Assembly: GCA_003254905.1 (NCBI GenBank)
Contig: QANU01113068.1
Span: forward strand, 1 to 64,000
Length of the DNA: 64,000 nucleotides
Source of the DNA: Nissolia schottii
Lineage: Eukaryota > Streptophyta > Magnoliopsida > Fabales > Fabaceae
Reading direction: 5' to 3'
In this document: positions 10,790 to 22,437 of the stretch, piece by piece
Layout: every line of letters starts with the position of its first letter
How positions within the stretch are numbered: position 1 is the stretch's first letter
Position numbers and translations under genes: made by a program
The notes under the pieces: generated by a model
What the model was told of the DNA's origin: nothing
Database searches by the model: none
Seen by the model: the letters and a program-made list of their open reading frames with translations, nothing else

Positions 10790-12178
10790 ATGCCGCCCCG
10801 CCGGGACAATACACAGCGTACTCCGGAGTCCCCAGACCTTACAGATGTTCTGCGGGAGATAGCTCAGGCTACGGCGATGATGGCTGCTTCAAATGCCCAA
10901 CGAAGCACACCTCCGACAGCTCAAGAGATGGAGGCTACCAAGTTCCGGGACTTCTCACGGGCTAATCGACCGGTATTCGAAGGCGTGATGGATCCTGAGT
11001 TGGTTCATGGCTGGCTGAGGAAGTTGGAGCAGATCTTTGAAGATATCCCGTGTACAGAGCAGCAAAAGGTCAAGTTTGCCTCCCGGAAGCTAGAGGGAGC
11101 TGCAGGTGAATGGTGGGATACCACTAAACCCCAGTTCGAGCGTGAGGAGGAGTCGGTGACGTGGAGCAGGTTCAAGGAGGTGTTTTTGGATAAATATTTC
11201 CCACAGGAGTTGCAAGACAGGAAGGAGGCCGAGTTCATGGAGCTCAAATAGGGATCCATGTCAGTGACTGAGTATACGGCGAAGTTTGAAAAGCTTTGCC
11301 GCTATTCCCCGATGTACCGAATGAACCCAAGCGAAGGCTGGAAGTGTGCTAAATACCAGCGAGGCTTGAAACCAGAATTGAAGGTGTTCCTGAATGTGTC
11401 AGGTGTTCGTGATTATGCTACTCTGGTGTATACTTGTTTGGCTCAGGAGGAAGCCAATAGAGATCTTGCTCAGGTGAGAAGCGACAGATTTAAGAAGAGG
11501 TTTGATAATGCGGGCAGCAGTTCCCAGAGTGAACCGAGGAAGAGGGGACCATTCTAGCCAGTAGCTGCAGGGCGAGGCCGAGCCCAATATCCGCCGAGGC
11601 CACAACCAGGAGCAGGGAGAGCGCAGGGTCAGCCCAGAGCAGGGCCAGGGGCAGTAGGATCTCCGGTAGTAAGATCTTCACCAGCCGGTACTCCGAGCCG
11701 ACGTACGCCGGAGGCCCCACAGCATGCAGATTCTCGTACGCCGTGTCCCAAATGCGGCCGAGGGCATTCCGGAGAATGTTTGGCAGGACAGGGAGTTTGC
11801 TTTAGATGTGGCCAGGTAGGCCATTTTGTCAGAGACTGTCCAGCAGCACCGCCACCCACCCTCCGTCAAGGCATAGTCTTCACCATGGCTGCAGAGGAGG
11901 CTAAGGAGAAAGAAGGTCTGATTTTGGGTACTTGTACTATTTATGGGAAGACCTTGATTGTTTTGTATGATTCCGGAGCATCCCACTCCTTTATCTCTTA
12001 TGATAGTGTTAGGGAGTTACAGTTATCTCCTACGACGCTGCCATATACTCTTGCTGTATCTACCCCTACTGCACCACCCGTTACGACTTGCCAAGTCTGT
12101 CTGCGTTGCGCTTTTCAGCTGCAGGAAAAAGAGTTCGTGGCTGATTTAATCTGCCTTCCCCTAGTAGGTCTGGTGTGA
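10790..12178 (+). pseudogene. gag: Element A Gag and protease region (broken)
   Basis: Gag capsid and nucleocapsid followed in frame by the aspartic protease; in an active element these form the particle and process the polyprotein. The start MPPRRD at 10790 fits the paralogous starts at 59147 and 19051. The capsid core (MDPELVHGWLRKLEQIFEDI) and a CCHC zinc knuckle (CFRCGQVGHFVRDC, near 11800) are clear, and the protease motif LYDSGASHSFIS is near 11960. In-frame stops: TAG at 11249-11251 and TAG at 11555-11557. The frame then closes at TGA 12176-12178, where the next block lies in another frame, so there is an indel just before it. The first TAG fits CAG to TAG by comparison with the B' copy context. 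Confidence 0.9.
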
Positions 12179-14100
12179 TACTAGGGATGGATTGGTTGAA
12201 CGCTAACCGGGCGATTCTCGATTGTGCTAGGAAGTTAGTTATTTTTCCTTCTATGGTTACCAGTTCAGTAGCCTCAGAGGAGGAGTTGCCAATTCTCTAT
12301 TCTTGTCAGTTGAGGGATCAAGGCTGGGTTTTCTTCGCATCGTCAGAAGTAGCAGTTGTTAAACAGGAAGTCAAAGATATTCCTGTGGTTCAGGATTATC
12401 CAGATGTATTTCCGGATGATATTCCAGCGTTTCCACCGAAGTGGGAGGTCGAGTTTTCTATCGATCTGGTACCTGGTGCTGGACCTATGTCCATTGCACC
12501 GTATCATATGTCCCCGTTGGAATTGCAAGAATTGAAGAAGCAGTTAGAAGAGTTGTTGGGGAAGCAGTTCATATGACCAAGTGCATCACCGTGGGGAGCA
12601 CCGGTGTTGTTTGTGAAGAAGAAAGATGGCACCATGAGAATGTGTGTCAATTATAGGCAATTGAATAAGGTGACCATCAAGAACAAGTATCCGTTGCCTA
12701 GGATCGATGATCTTTTAGATCAGCTGAAGGGTGCTAAGATCTTTTCAAGGATCGATCTGCAGTCTGGCTATCATCAGATCAGAGTACGGGAGGAAGACAT
12801 AGCTAAGACGGCATTCCGATCCCGGTATGGGCATTATGAGTTCACAGTGATGTCTTTTGGATTGACTAATGCTCCTGCCATCTTTATGGATTATATGCAC
12901 AGGATCTTCCGGGAATATCTAGATGAATGTGTCATTGTTTTTATTCATGACATCCTGGTGTACTCGAAAAGTGAAGAAGAGCACACTAGGCATCTGCGGA
13001 TAGTATTGGAGATTTTAAGGGCGAAGCAGTTGTATGCCAAGCTTTCCAAATGTGAATTCTGGGCCAAAAAGGTGCAATTTATAGGCCACGTGGTCTCCGA
13101 TCAAGGAGTCTCCGTGGATCCTAATAAGGTTGAAGCAGTTAGAACATGGGAGAGACCCAACTCAGTCACAGAGCTACGGAGCTTTCTGGGATTTGCTGGA
13201 TATTATCAGAGATTTATCCAGGGCTTTTCACAGATTGCATTGCCGTTAACAAAGTTGACCAGGAAGGGAGCCAAGATGAATTGGTCTGCAGAATGTGAAC
13301 GAAGTTTCTGCGAGTTAAAGGAGAGATTGACCACTGCCCCAGTATTAACATTGCCTGATCCCCAGGAGCCTTTCGAGGTGTACTGTGATGCTTCAGGTGC
13401 TGGACTGGGATGTGTTCTGATGCAACGCCGTCAAGTGATAGCTTATGCCTCTAGACAGTTGAAGCAGCATGAGGTGAATTATCCTACACATGATTTAGAG
13501 TTGGCTGCAGTAGTGTTTGCATTGAAAATCTGGAGACATTATTTGTACGGCGTTCGGTTTGAGGTATATTCAGATCATAAAAGTCTGAAGTACCTGTTTG
13601 ATCAGAAAGAATTGAATATGCGTCAAAGGAGATGGATCGAATTTGTTAAGGATTATGACTTTGATCTCCATTACCACCCAGGGAAGGCCAATGTAGTGGC
13701 TGATGCTTTGAGCCGAAAGTCGTTGCAGGTGGCTCATATGATGGTACAGGAAGTGAAATTGCTGGAAGAGTTTCGTGATCTCAATCTAACTGTTGCACGT
13801 CAACAAGACAGGTTGACGATATATCCTCTACAGGTGAGCAGTGATTTTAAGCAGAGGATAATAGATGCTCAAAAGGCTTGTCAGGAAGATACTTGGTGCA
13901 AGTTTTGGAAGGCCGTTGAAAACGGTAAGATTAAGGAGGTGACGACTGATACTAATGGGATCCTGAGATTTAATGGGCGCATTTGTGTGCCTAAGGAAGG
14001 CAGCTTAAGAGAGGACATCTTGAGAGAGGCTCACAAGAGTCACTTCACCATGCACCCCGGTACTACTAAGATGTATCATGACCTCAAGCATATGTTCTGA
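12175..14100 (+). pseudogene. pol: Element A reverse transcriptase-RNase H (broken)
   Basis: This encodes the end of protease (ILGMDWL), reverse transcriptase, RNase H and the start of integrase. The RT carries the [17 protein letters not shown] and [10 protein letters not shown] blocks. The catalytic block that should read F-x-D-D is FIHDILVYS: the first Asp is His, encoded by CAT at 12946-12948, so the polymerase would be inactive. RNase H begins near [10 protein letters not shown] (about 13380) and includes [10 protein letters not shown] and the terminal [15 protein letters not shown]. The frame is interrupted by TGA at 12574-12576 (context [11 protein letters not shown], consistent with CGA to TGA) and ends at TGA 14098-14100 where Trp is expected. 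Confidence 0.92.
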
Positions 14101-15275
14101 TGGCCAGGGTTGAAAAGAGATGTTGAGGACTGGTATAGATGTGCTTGGTTTGCCAAAAGGTGAAGATTGAGCATCAGAAACCACCAGGGCTGCTGAATCC
14201 TCCAGAAATTCCAAAGTGGAAATGGGAGGCCATAGCCATGGATTTTGTTTCAGGCTTACCACGTACCCAAACTGGAATTGATGCTATTTGGGTGATTGTG
14301 GACAGATTGACTAAGTCTGCTCACTTTATCCCAATTAAAATGACTTACTCACTGGAGAAGCTGGTACAGCTATATATCAAGGAGGTAATAAGATTGCATG
14401 GAGTCCCATCTTCTAACATTTCAGACAGAGACCCCAGATTTACTTCCTGATTCTGGACTGCATTTCAGAAGGCGTATGGCTCACAGTTGCATTTGAGTTC
14501 GGCGTATCACCCTCAGTCTGATGGTCAGTCCGAGCGTACTATTCAGACCTTGGAAGATATGCTACGAGCTTGTGCTCTAGACACGCCAGGAAACTGGGAG
14601 GAGATTTTTCCGTTTGTGGAGTTTGCCTACAATAATAGCTATCAAGCTAGCATTGGTATGGCTCCGTTCGAAGCATTGTATGGCAGGAAGTGCCAGTCGC
14701 CGTTGTGTTGGAATGACAGCAGGCAGTATCGATGTTTAGACCCTGATGAAACCAGGAAAACAGAAGAATTGATGAAGTTGTTGCGTAAGCGAGTGTTCAC
14801 AGCATAAAGCCGACAGAAGAGCTATGCAGATAACCGGAGGAGACCGCTCGAATTCCAAGAAGGAGATCATGTTTTCCTAAAGGTTACTCCGGCGACAGGT
14901 ATTGGAAGGTCCTTGAGGACCAAGAAGCTGAACCCCCGATTCCTTGGACCATTTTAGATCTTGGAACGAATTGGACCGGTAGCATACCGGATAGCTCTTC
15001 CACCGAACCTAGCCAACATTCATAATGTTTTTCATGTCTCCCAATTACGCAAATACTATGCATCCCCCGAGCATGTGCTTCAGCCAGAACAAATACAGTT
15101 GAGGATAGATTTATCTTTACCGCTCATACCGCAAAGAATCATTGATCACAAGATCCGTCAGACGAGGAACAAGGAACTTCCTATGGTACGAGTGGTATGG
15201 ACGAACGGGGAATTAGAAGAGCAGACGTGGGAGATAGAAGCGGATGTGAAGAAAACTTATCCGGAGTTATTTTGA
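14101..15275 (+). pseudogene. pol: Element A integrase and chromodomain (broken)
   Basis: The integrase zinc finger starts in the preceding block (HxxxH around 14030) and its CxxC (CLVC) lies near 14140 in a different frame, so there is a frameshift near 14130. The catalytic triad region is visible: [17 protein letters not shown] and QSERTIQ supply D, D and E. The C-terminal part reads [16 protein letters not shown] and [13 protein letters not shown] chromodomain-like tail follows (VRVVWTNGELEEQTWEIEAD...YPELF, about 15185-15275), which in chromoviruses guides integration to particular chromatin. Stops: TGA 14448-14450, TAA 14805-14807 and TAG 14955-14957, each one C-to-T step from the residue found in element E. 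Confidence 0.9.
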
Positions 15276-15322
15276 GTGGTATGGAATTATCCTTATCTTT
15301 CAATTTCGAGGACGAAATTTTT

Positions 15323-15336
15323 CCAAGGGGGTGGAA
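15323..15336 (+). other. Polypurine tract of element A
   Basis: CCAAGGGGGTGGAA lies immediately before the 3' LTR and is the plus-strand primer. The same purine run (AAGGGGGTTGGAA) precedes the 3' LTR of element E. Confidence 0.85.
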
Positions 15337-18166
15337 TGTAACAACCCAAGTTTTTCCTTCGCTAAAATTCTGCTTAATAAATAATTAAGAATATGTTAAT
15401 AAGGAAAGATGAGATAAGAACGAAATAAAATTCAAACAATTTATTTAATCTCTATCATATTAGTTAAAAATAATAATTTTGCGATCTCGTGACGTTTGGA
15501 GACGTTTGGGTTAGTATTAGGCTATTTTTAGAACTTAAGGGTGACTCAAAGGAGTCTGTAAAATACACTAATATGAAAATAATGTGAGAATATTTCAAGA
15601 AAAATTTAAATAGGAATAAGGAAAATTTATAGGTCATAACGGTATGTCCAAAATATTTTAGGACGTTCGGACATAAATAGTTAATGAATGAAGACGATCA
15701 AAACTACACAGGGAAACATAAGAAGACTCTAGGGCCAAAGGCCACTAAAGCCACGGGCAACCCTCATCCCACGAAGCCACACACACACAAGAGACCAATT
15801 CCATTTCCTTTCTTCTTCCAAGGAAATTCCAAAACCCTAAGGCCATCCAAAGCTCCAAATCCACCAAAGCCCTTCTATCACCATCATCCTTTGCCTTTCC
15901 TCACTTTAATTCACTCCTAAACCTATCAAGAAGGTAAGTGGATAGCAAAGCTAGGAGTTCTCTTTACTTGGTGAGAAGACCAAGCTTCCATAACTAGAAT
16001 TCCTAATTATGTTCATGTTTTCATTTCTAGGTCAAGAAAGCCAAGCAAGCAAGCAAGGCTTGATTTCACCTTTCTTTAATTATCAAGAAGTTAGCCAAAG
16101 TGGGTAACTCTAGTTTCCTAATCCCTTTTTATGGTTAGATGAGTTTATGTGTATGTATGTGATTATGTTTGAATGCATATGTATGTTTGTTTAATGATGT
16201 TAGAAAATGATTCTGAAGAGTTTTATGATCTGGATTAGGTAAAAATTATTATGTGGTAAAGATATATGAAGAGCTTAAGTAAGTAAGTTTCATGGATGAT
16301 GGTAAAAGAAAACAGAGAGAATCACTGAATCAGGCCTGCAGCTCGACAGATGCTGAAGAGACTTGTGTTTTAGATGCTGAGGGCTTAAACCGGGGGCAAA
16401 ACCGTAGTTGCTGCTAGGGCGGTCTGAGACCAGGAAATGTTAAGAAACCCCGTGAGGCCCATATTCCAATATTTAATGTTACGTTATGATTGATAGTCAA
16501 ATTAGGTAAAGTTTATGCTGTGGGTGAGAATGTCTTGACTATATGCCTGATATGCAGTCTGTGATGACAATTGTAGCTTTTCATGCATTCATGAGATACC
16601 TAGTTAAAGACAGGATAGGAAACTCCGAGATAAGTAATTATGCTGAAATGAACCCTAGGAAAAACTAGTATGTCATGCTGCAGGTACCATTAATGCTGCT
16701 GAACTAGGGCCAATGCCCAATGCTGCTAAATAATGACCAATGCCCAATGCTGCTGAAATATGGCTATATGCCACATGCTGGAAAAGGCTATAGGCCTATG
16801 CTGAAAGGCCGTGATCACGTGAGCCGCAATGATCCCACTTCAGGAGGTTTAGGCATCCTGAATGTGGAAGCCCGCCACAGGTGGTGTCTAGATGGCATAC
16901 CTGGAGGTGTGCGGTTACCACGCCTATGCATTGTCGAAAGGGGGCAAGCTTAGGTGGGGGTACAATATCCGCCCACTATCGAGGGGTCCCGAGGGGGCAC
17001 CCGGCAGGTGGAAGCCCACCGCAGTAAGGTCTGGACAGTGTCGGCCTATACTGAGGGTGTGAGGTTATTCCGTCATACTAGTGTCACAGAGGACATTACT
17101 ATGGTGGGAATAACACCTATTCTGTTATGCTGCTGTATTCTGTTACGCGGTTATGTGCTGCTATGCTGTTATATTCTGTCATGCTGTTTTATCCTGTTAT
17201 TCTGCTGTATTCTGTTAAACGTGTTACGCTGATGATTCTGCTGCATGTATTCTGCTGAACTCTGTTATGTCTGTATACTCTGTTATGTCTGTAGTGGATG
17301 ATTCTGTGATGCATAGTTGAGTGATTCTGTTAGGCTGAAGATATTCTGATGTTATACTGTTATTCAATCTGATTTGAATAAATAATCTGCTGTTATGCCG
17401 TCCGTACCGTCAAGAGCACGCTCGAGACGGTTTTGTATATACCGAATTGCTAATCAGCACGAGAACGTAGTAAGCAAGAGTAGTTCCCATGTCACGTAAT
17501 AATGCTGATAAAGCCATTCAGATAGGCCAGATAATAAATGATAGGCTGTTTAGTATATATGTTCACCTAGAGATCTCTGAGCGGCCTGAAGTCCAACATA
17601 ATATGATACACAACTCAGGAACTAAAGTTATTCCACTGAGGACCTACCGTTCTCATCCCCCACTATTTTATGACTTCAGGTACCGAAAAAGATGAGTCTT
17701 GTTTTGATGATGCTGACGAGCAGCCCGCTGAACTATGAGCGGCTAGGATTGGAGGAGCTTAGAGAGATAGCTGTTTAGACTTTTGTCAAGGACGTACTGA
17801 GTAGCATTCCAGTAGTCCTTGTATTTTGATGCTGTGTATTTGGATTCTGTATATGATACTTTGATCTATGTACATATTATGTATACAGTGACATGACTTT
17901 GTATGGTGGACCCCATGGATGTATATTGCCTGTTCTACTTATCATAATGTTATCCGCTTTGTTATTATATTTGTTTATTTCCAACGCATGGCTCTATTTC
18001 AGTATTGATGTAATATAAGTGAAAAATTTAAAATGGGTCCTTATTTTCTTAAGCAACCACTATTTTCCAAAAGATAATTACGGACTAAAGTATTCCGATC
18101 AGATAGCAAACAACCTAGTGAGCATTGTTTACTACGTACGGGTAAACAGTTAGCTAGGGTGTTTCA
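15337..18166 (+). repeat. 3' LTR of element A
   Basis: It has the same termini as the 5' LTR, 2830 bp. It lacks the telomeric insertion and has a deletion near 16200 relative to the 5' LTR. Substitutions are scattered, with more than usual in the first 150 bp. The hairpin GTTATTCC (17064-17071)/GGAATAAC (17107-17114) and the terminal hairpin are conserved. Confidence 0.93.
17670..17738 (+). other. LTR short acidic ORF, 3' LTR copy
   Basis: This is the same 22-codon ORF as in the 5' LTR, with two changes (E to K, P to Q) and the frame kept. Confidence 0.35.
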
Positions 18167-19051
18167 CTCTCCACTGTGGAGCTTGCCGCACTTCTGGCAC
18201 GGTGGCCTGGGCTCTCCTCCTTGTCGTGGTTGACCTGGCTGGGACTGGTCCGGCGTCTGTTCCGGCTATTGCTGCTGCGGCTAGTATGGATATCGTCCCC
18301 CAGGTCCCTTCTTCCGGGGCTCCTGTGACTGGCTCCCTTGCTCCACCGCCTTCCTCTTATTCTTGACCACCTCCAACCGCTGATTTGCCTCTTCTTGCGC
18401 TAGACATCGGTTTACCAGGGTGGCGTAATCTGGCAAACCCCAGGTAGGAATGAACACTTGCATCTCCGGTCTCAGCCCTTGCTGATATCTCTTACACTTC
18501 CACTGCTCGCTTGGCCGAAGCTGGTATGTGCTGCAGTACCGGCATAGCCGCTCAAACTTGGCCATGTACTCGGCCACTGACATCGTCCCCTGTTTCAACT
18601 CCAGAAACTCTGTCTGCTTACGGTCTTACAACTCCTGGGGAAAATATTTCTCCAGAAACATAGCTGTAAACTGATCCCATGTTACGAGAGCTTCCTGTTG
18701 CTCCAAAACTAGCCTAGCTGTCTCCCACCATTCCCCAGCAGCTCCGTCTAACTGCCTAGCTGCAAACTTCACCTTCTGTGCCTCTGTATATGCTATGTCC
18801 TCAAAGACTTGTTCCATCTTCCTAATCCAACTATGGACCACCCCGGGGTCCATTACTCCCTCGAATTTGGGCGGATTCGCCCGTGTGAATTGGATGTACT
18901 TCTGACCATCTACCTCTTGCGGTGTCTGTGGGGCGTCCCTTTGAATCAATGCAGTGGCTATCTGAGCATTCGTCTGGACCATTTCCCGAAGGATGTCTGC
19001 GAGGTCCACCTGCTCGTGGTTAGGTTGTGCTGAATCCCTACGCAGCGGCAT
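18167..19051 (-). pseudogene. gag: Element B' Gag (antisense, truncated)
   Basis: Chromovirus Gag on the minus strand, starting MPLRRDSAQP at 19051, related to the Gag of element A. The capsid core (MDPGVVHSWIRKMEQVFEDI) is intact. A TAA falls after FPQEL near 18625, where CAA is expected, and the frame reopens as KQGTMSVAEYMAKFERLC. The sequence is cut at 18167 inside the first zinc-knuckle cysteines (CQKCGKLH), where element A's 3' LTR begins. Protease and pol are absent. Confidence 0.88.
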
Positions 19052-19205
19052 GGCTAGGTGTTGTACCTGCACAGATCCCAAGTAGATCAGTCTCGGGAAA
19101 GGCTGGTACACTTAACATAGCACATACAACTTAGTAGAGTCATGCACTGTGAACATGCTCGAAAGCATAATGCAGCTCAGCCCTAGGCCCTTTAAGGACT
19201 AAACT

Positions 19206-19217
19206 GCTCTGATACCA
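19206..19217 (-). other. Primer-binding site of B'
   Basis: Complement of TGGTATCAGAGC, two bases from the antisense LTR end; initiator tRNA-Met type. Confidence 0.92.
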
Positions 19218-19219
19218 AC

Positions 19220-21750
19220 TGTAACACCCCTACTAATTGCCCACTTCCATGGTAGTAAGCAATGCTCACAGGGTTGTTATGCGTTGTGCCGGGTTAACTT
19301 TTACCCTTACTTTTACCTTTGCAAATAGTTCTTATGCGAAAGTATGGACCAAATTGAAAATTATTCTTTTACAGTACCAGTTTGTAAATTAGGGGTCGTG
19401 CTTGATTTAAAGAACATATAACAACAGTCGCTATAGGTTAAGGGTAACTGAAGCAAAACATAAAGAGTATATGTGCGTACATATATAAATACAACCAAGG
19501 TCCAACATCAGTACACATTGTCATAATAATAAATATGTACACAAAATGGATGTAAGTCCTCATACATAATACAAAACATAAGCCATCAAATTGTCGCTAT
19601 CATCCCGGTGCCTTGCCTTCCATCTGCTGTTAGCCCGAACGCGTCGTACACCTGCTGGATCCATAACCGAGTGGGGGTGAGAACTCTCAGTCCTCAGTGG
19701 GGTTCCTTAGCACTAACTACGGTTCATTTACTCGGGTATCCTCCAGGCCGCTCAGGAGATCTCTAAGTGATCATACATACTAAAACCCTAATGATTATTA
19801 TCTTGACCTAGGATCCTGAACAACTTTATCTATGTTACTACGTGATCAGGGAACTAGTCTTGCTTATCTAGGTTCTAGCGCTTTCTACTCCTAACCATCG
19901 TTACATATCCACATCATAAACATGTATGCTGACAGACACACTGATCATCACGCATATGTTGCGCGGTAAACCTTCCACCATGCTTGCCAGGCACGGGACA
20001 TTTCATAATATCTATGCAAGGGGTCATCGTACCGATGAGGCACAGAATTCAATGCATGTTCTCATCTCATTCATCATATCTTTTCCTGTTCCTGTGTCCC
20101 AGTACTCCCTCGTACACCTCAGGACGGTCGTCCCCATGGTGGTGTACGACCTGCCTTCTCTATGTGTTCCCCGGGCAAACATGACTCCCCCCTTCCCGGG
20201 TGGCCAAAGGTCGCCCTCTTGGCTAAGCCGGAAGCGGACCATATCATACACATATTCATTGCATCATAATCCATTCATTTTTCTGTCACATGTCATGCGT
20301 CTCATCATTCTTTTCTCTCGTATGCACATTTATCTTTTCTCATCATGCTCTTGTTCCTACACTTCATTCTCAACTTTATTCATTACTCATTCATCAGACA
20401 ATAACTTCTAGTGATCTACCCTCATGATGCATGATTTACCCACACATAATCACATCGTTCATCAACAGTTATATCTAATCACATCATACATCAACAACTA
20501 TAATCCTATGCAATGATCTAAGTTTCTATACTGGTTGGAACATGCCGAAAAGTTAAAATCTCAAGTGCTTCAGATTCATTTGAATGCCTAGAGGTGCATT
20601 CGAATGAAACCCTGCGAGTTCTTTCATTCGACTGAAAGCTCATTTCATTCGATTGAAAGCCGAAAAATTCTTTCATTCAAATACAACATTCTTTCATTCG
20701 ATTGAACGAAAAAAAATCGCCAGTTTCGTAAAATTTTTTCGAGGCTTCGCTGTATCTTTCCAAAACAGTGTTTTTCTGGTTTCAATCAGTACAGTTAAAT
20801 TTTTCTAACATCAAAACTACTCAAAACTACCTTCACGACTCACTCTCCATAATTTTCACATAATGTTTGCTAAATCCAATACATAAAAATACACAAATAA
20901 AATCACAGAGAAATCCACATAGACAGTGGGCTTAAGATTACCCACTTTCTAGGCGCACTTGGAAGTTGTCAGAAATGACCCCCGAGAGCTTTAGGATGAT
21001 CCTACTATTTTTTCTGAGTCCGATGGAGTAATCGTCGCACGCACACTCGGACAGAGTAACAGCACAACAGATGAAAACTTGAGAGAAATGGCACTGAGGC
21101 CGTGAGTTCTTATATAGGCTCCAAGAGCCTTTAGCTTCGTTGAGAAGCTGTTGCTTTTTCACTTCTTTTCTCTTTTTCTTTTCTTTTTTTCTTTCAAAAT
21201 TCTCGTTTTAAGTTTATTTACCCTTTTGCCCTTGCTTTAATTTTTATTTCCCATTATATCCTAACTTTATTTTCCCCCTTTTTGTCCTTCACCTTTGTAG
21301 TTATTTCCCCTTTTGTCCTTTTCTTTATTCACTGTCGTGGGAATTAATTCCCAAACCAGTTCAGTTTATTTCGCGATCATGTTTGATCGCGTTTTGTTGT
21401 TTTTCGGTCGTGTTCGGATGTTCTAAAAATATTCCGAGCACGTATCCGCGATCTACTAATTTCCCGAACCATAGAGGTATGTCCGGTTAAGGTATTCGTG
21501 AATTTATTACCCGGAGGAAATTTTCACAGATACCTTAAGTATCTACCGAAATTCTGATTTTTGTCAAAATTTGGCACGGACCTCGTGGCACTCCGCGAGA
21601 TCAAGAAACAATTACTTGACTGGCGTTTGGAAGCAATTAATGTTCTAAATAATTTTTCCAATCCAAATAATCGCATCTAATGTGCTTTTAGTTAAGCAAA
21701 AATTGAGATTTTCGCGAAATTCTCGTAAGGAGAAAATTCGGGATGTTACA
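19220..21750 (-). repeat. 5' LTR of element B'
   Basis: Read on the minus strand it runs from TGTAACATCCCGAATTTTC (21750) to GGGGTGTTACA (19220), 2531 bp. The U3 dyad AAGGTAT/ATACCTT is at 21489-21536. A TATATAA box (21110-21116) and the GTGGGTAA box (20936-20945) follow. The conserved ATG is at 19664 and the terminal hairpin at 19238-19261 has G-T wobbles. With the primer site and gag at 18167-19217 it forms the 5' end of an otherwise missing element. Confidence 0.9.
19560..19664 (-). other. LTR short ORF of B' (MDPAG type, basic)
   Basis: A 34-codon ORF at the conserved ATG box. Unlike the other copies it is rich in Arg, so acidic composition is not universal. This weakens the coding interpretation. 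Confidence 0.2.
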
Positions 21751-22437
21751 TAAGTGCTCTTCTAGCAACAAGAAGTTCTCCCTCTACAGCATTTTCTCCA
21801 CTATCATCTTCATTGGAAAGCTCTTCTTCATCATCTATTGCCTCTTCTTCGGTCTCCCAATCACCATGATTATTGATTATCATTGTGCGCTTATTAGGGC
21901 ACTCACTTGAGATGTGGCCTCTTCCTTGGCATTTGAAACACCTTATGTCACGGTTCCTTGAATAATTAACTTCAATTGGATTTTTCTTTGGTAGGGCCGC
22001 AACCGGATCAACTTTCTTTGAACTAACTTCTTTTGAATTAGAGGAAGATGGAAGGTTATTCTTTGAATTTTGCCTCCAAGAATTAAAAGTACCTGAGTTG
22101 GAACTTTTTTTGGCATTACTCCTTTTCTTGAGTTGTTGCTCCACCTTTATGGTTTGATGTACCATTTCTTGAAGCTCTACATAATGGTGCATCTCCACAA
22201 CATCAGCTATGTCTCAGTTGAGACCATGCAAGAATCGAGCCATTGTTGCTTCTCTGTCCTCCATAATGTTGGCTCTAATCATGGCAATCTCCATCTCCTT
22301 GTGGTACTCATCTACACTCCTTGATCCTTGGGTAAGACGCTGCAGTTTGTTGTGAAGCTCTCTATGGTAATAAGATGGAACAAATCTTCTTCTCATGATT
22401 GCCTTCATTTCCTCCCAAGTAGCAATAGGTTGTTCTC

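Larger units (their letters stand above)
7704..18166 (+). mobile_element. Element A: complete, defective Tekay-like chromovirus
   Basis: A full-length LTR retrotransposon of 10.46 kb: 5' LTR 7704-10621, PBS 10624-10635, gag-pro, RT-RNase H, integrase, chromodomain, polypurine tract 15323-15336, 3' LTR 15337-18166. Long LTRs and a C-terminal chromodomain fit the Tekay/Del chromovirus group (clade call from memory of family features). All reading frames carry nonsense or frameshift lesions. The 5 bp on either side (TATGT before, CTCTC after) do not match, so no target duplication is visible. The flanks belong to different elements, which suggests rearrangement after or during insertion. Confidence 0.93.

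Noticed and set aside
19926..20411. 161-codon plus-strand ORF
   Set aside because: It runs antisense through the B' LTR, with no recognisable domain and no counterpart frame in sister LTRs.
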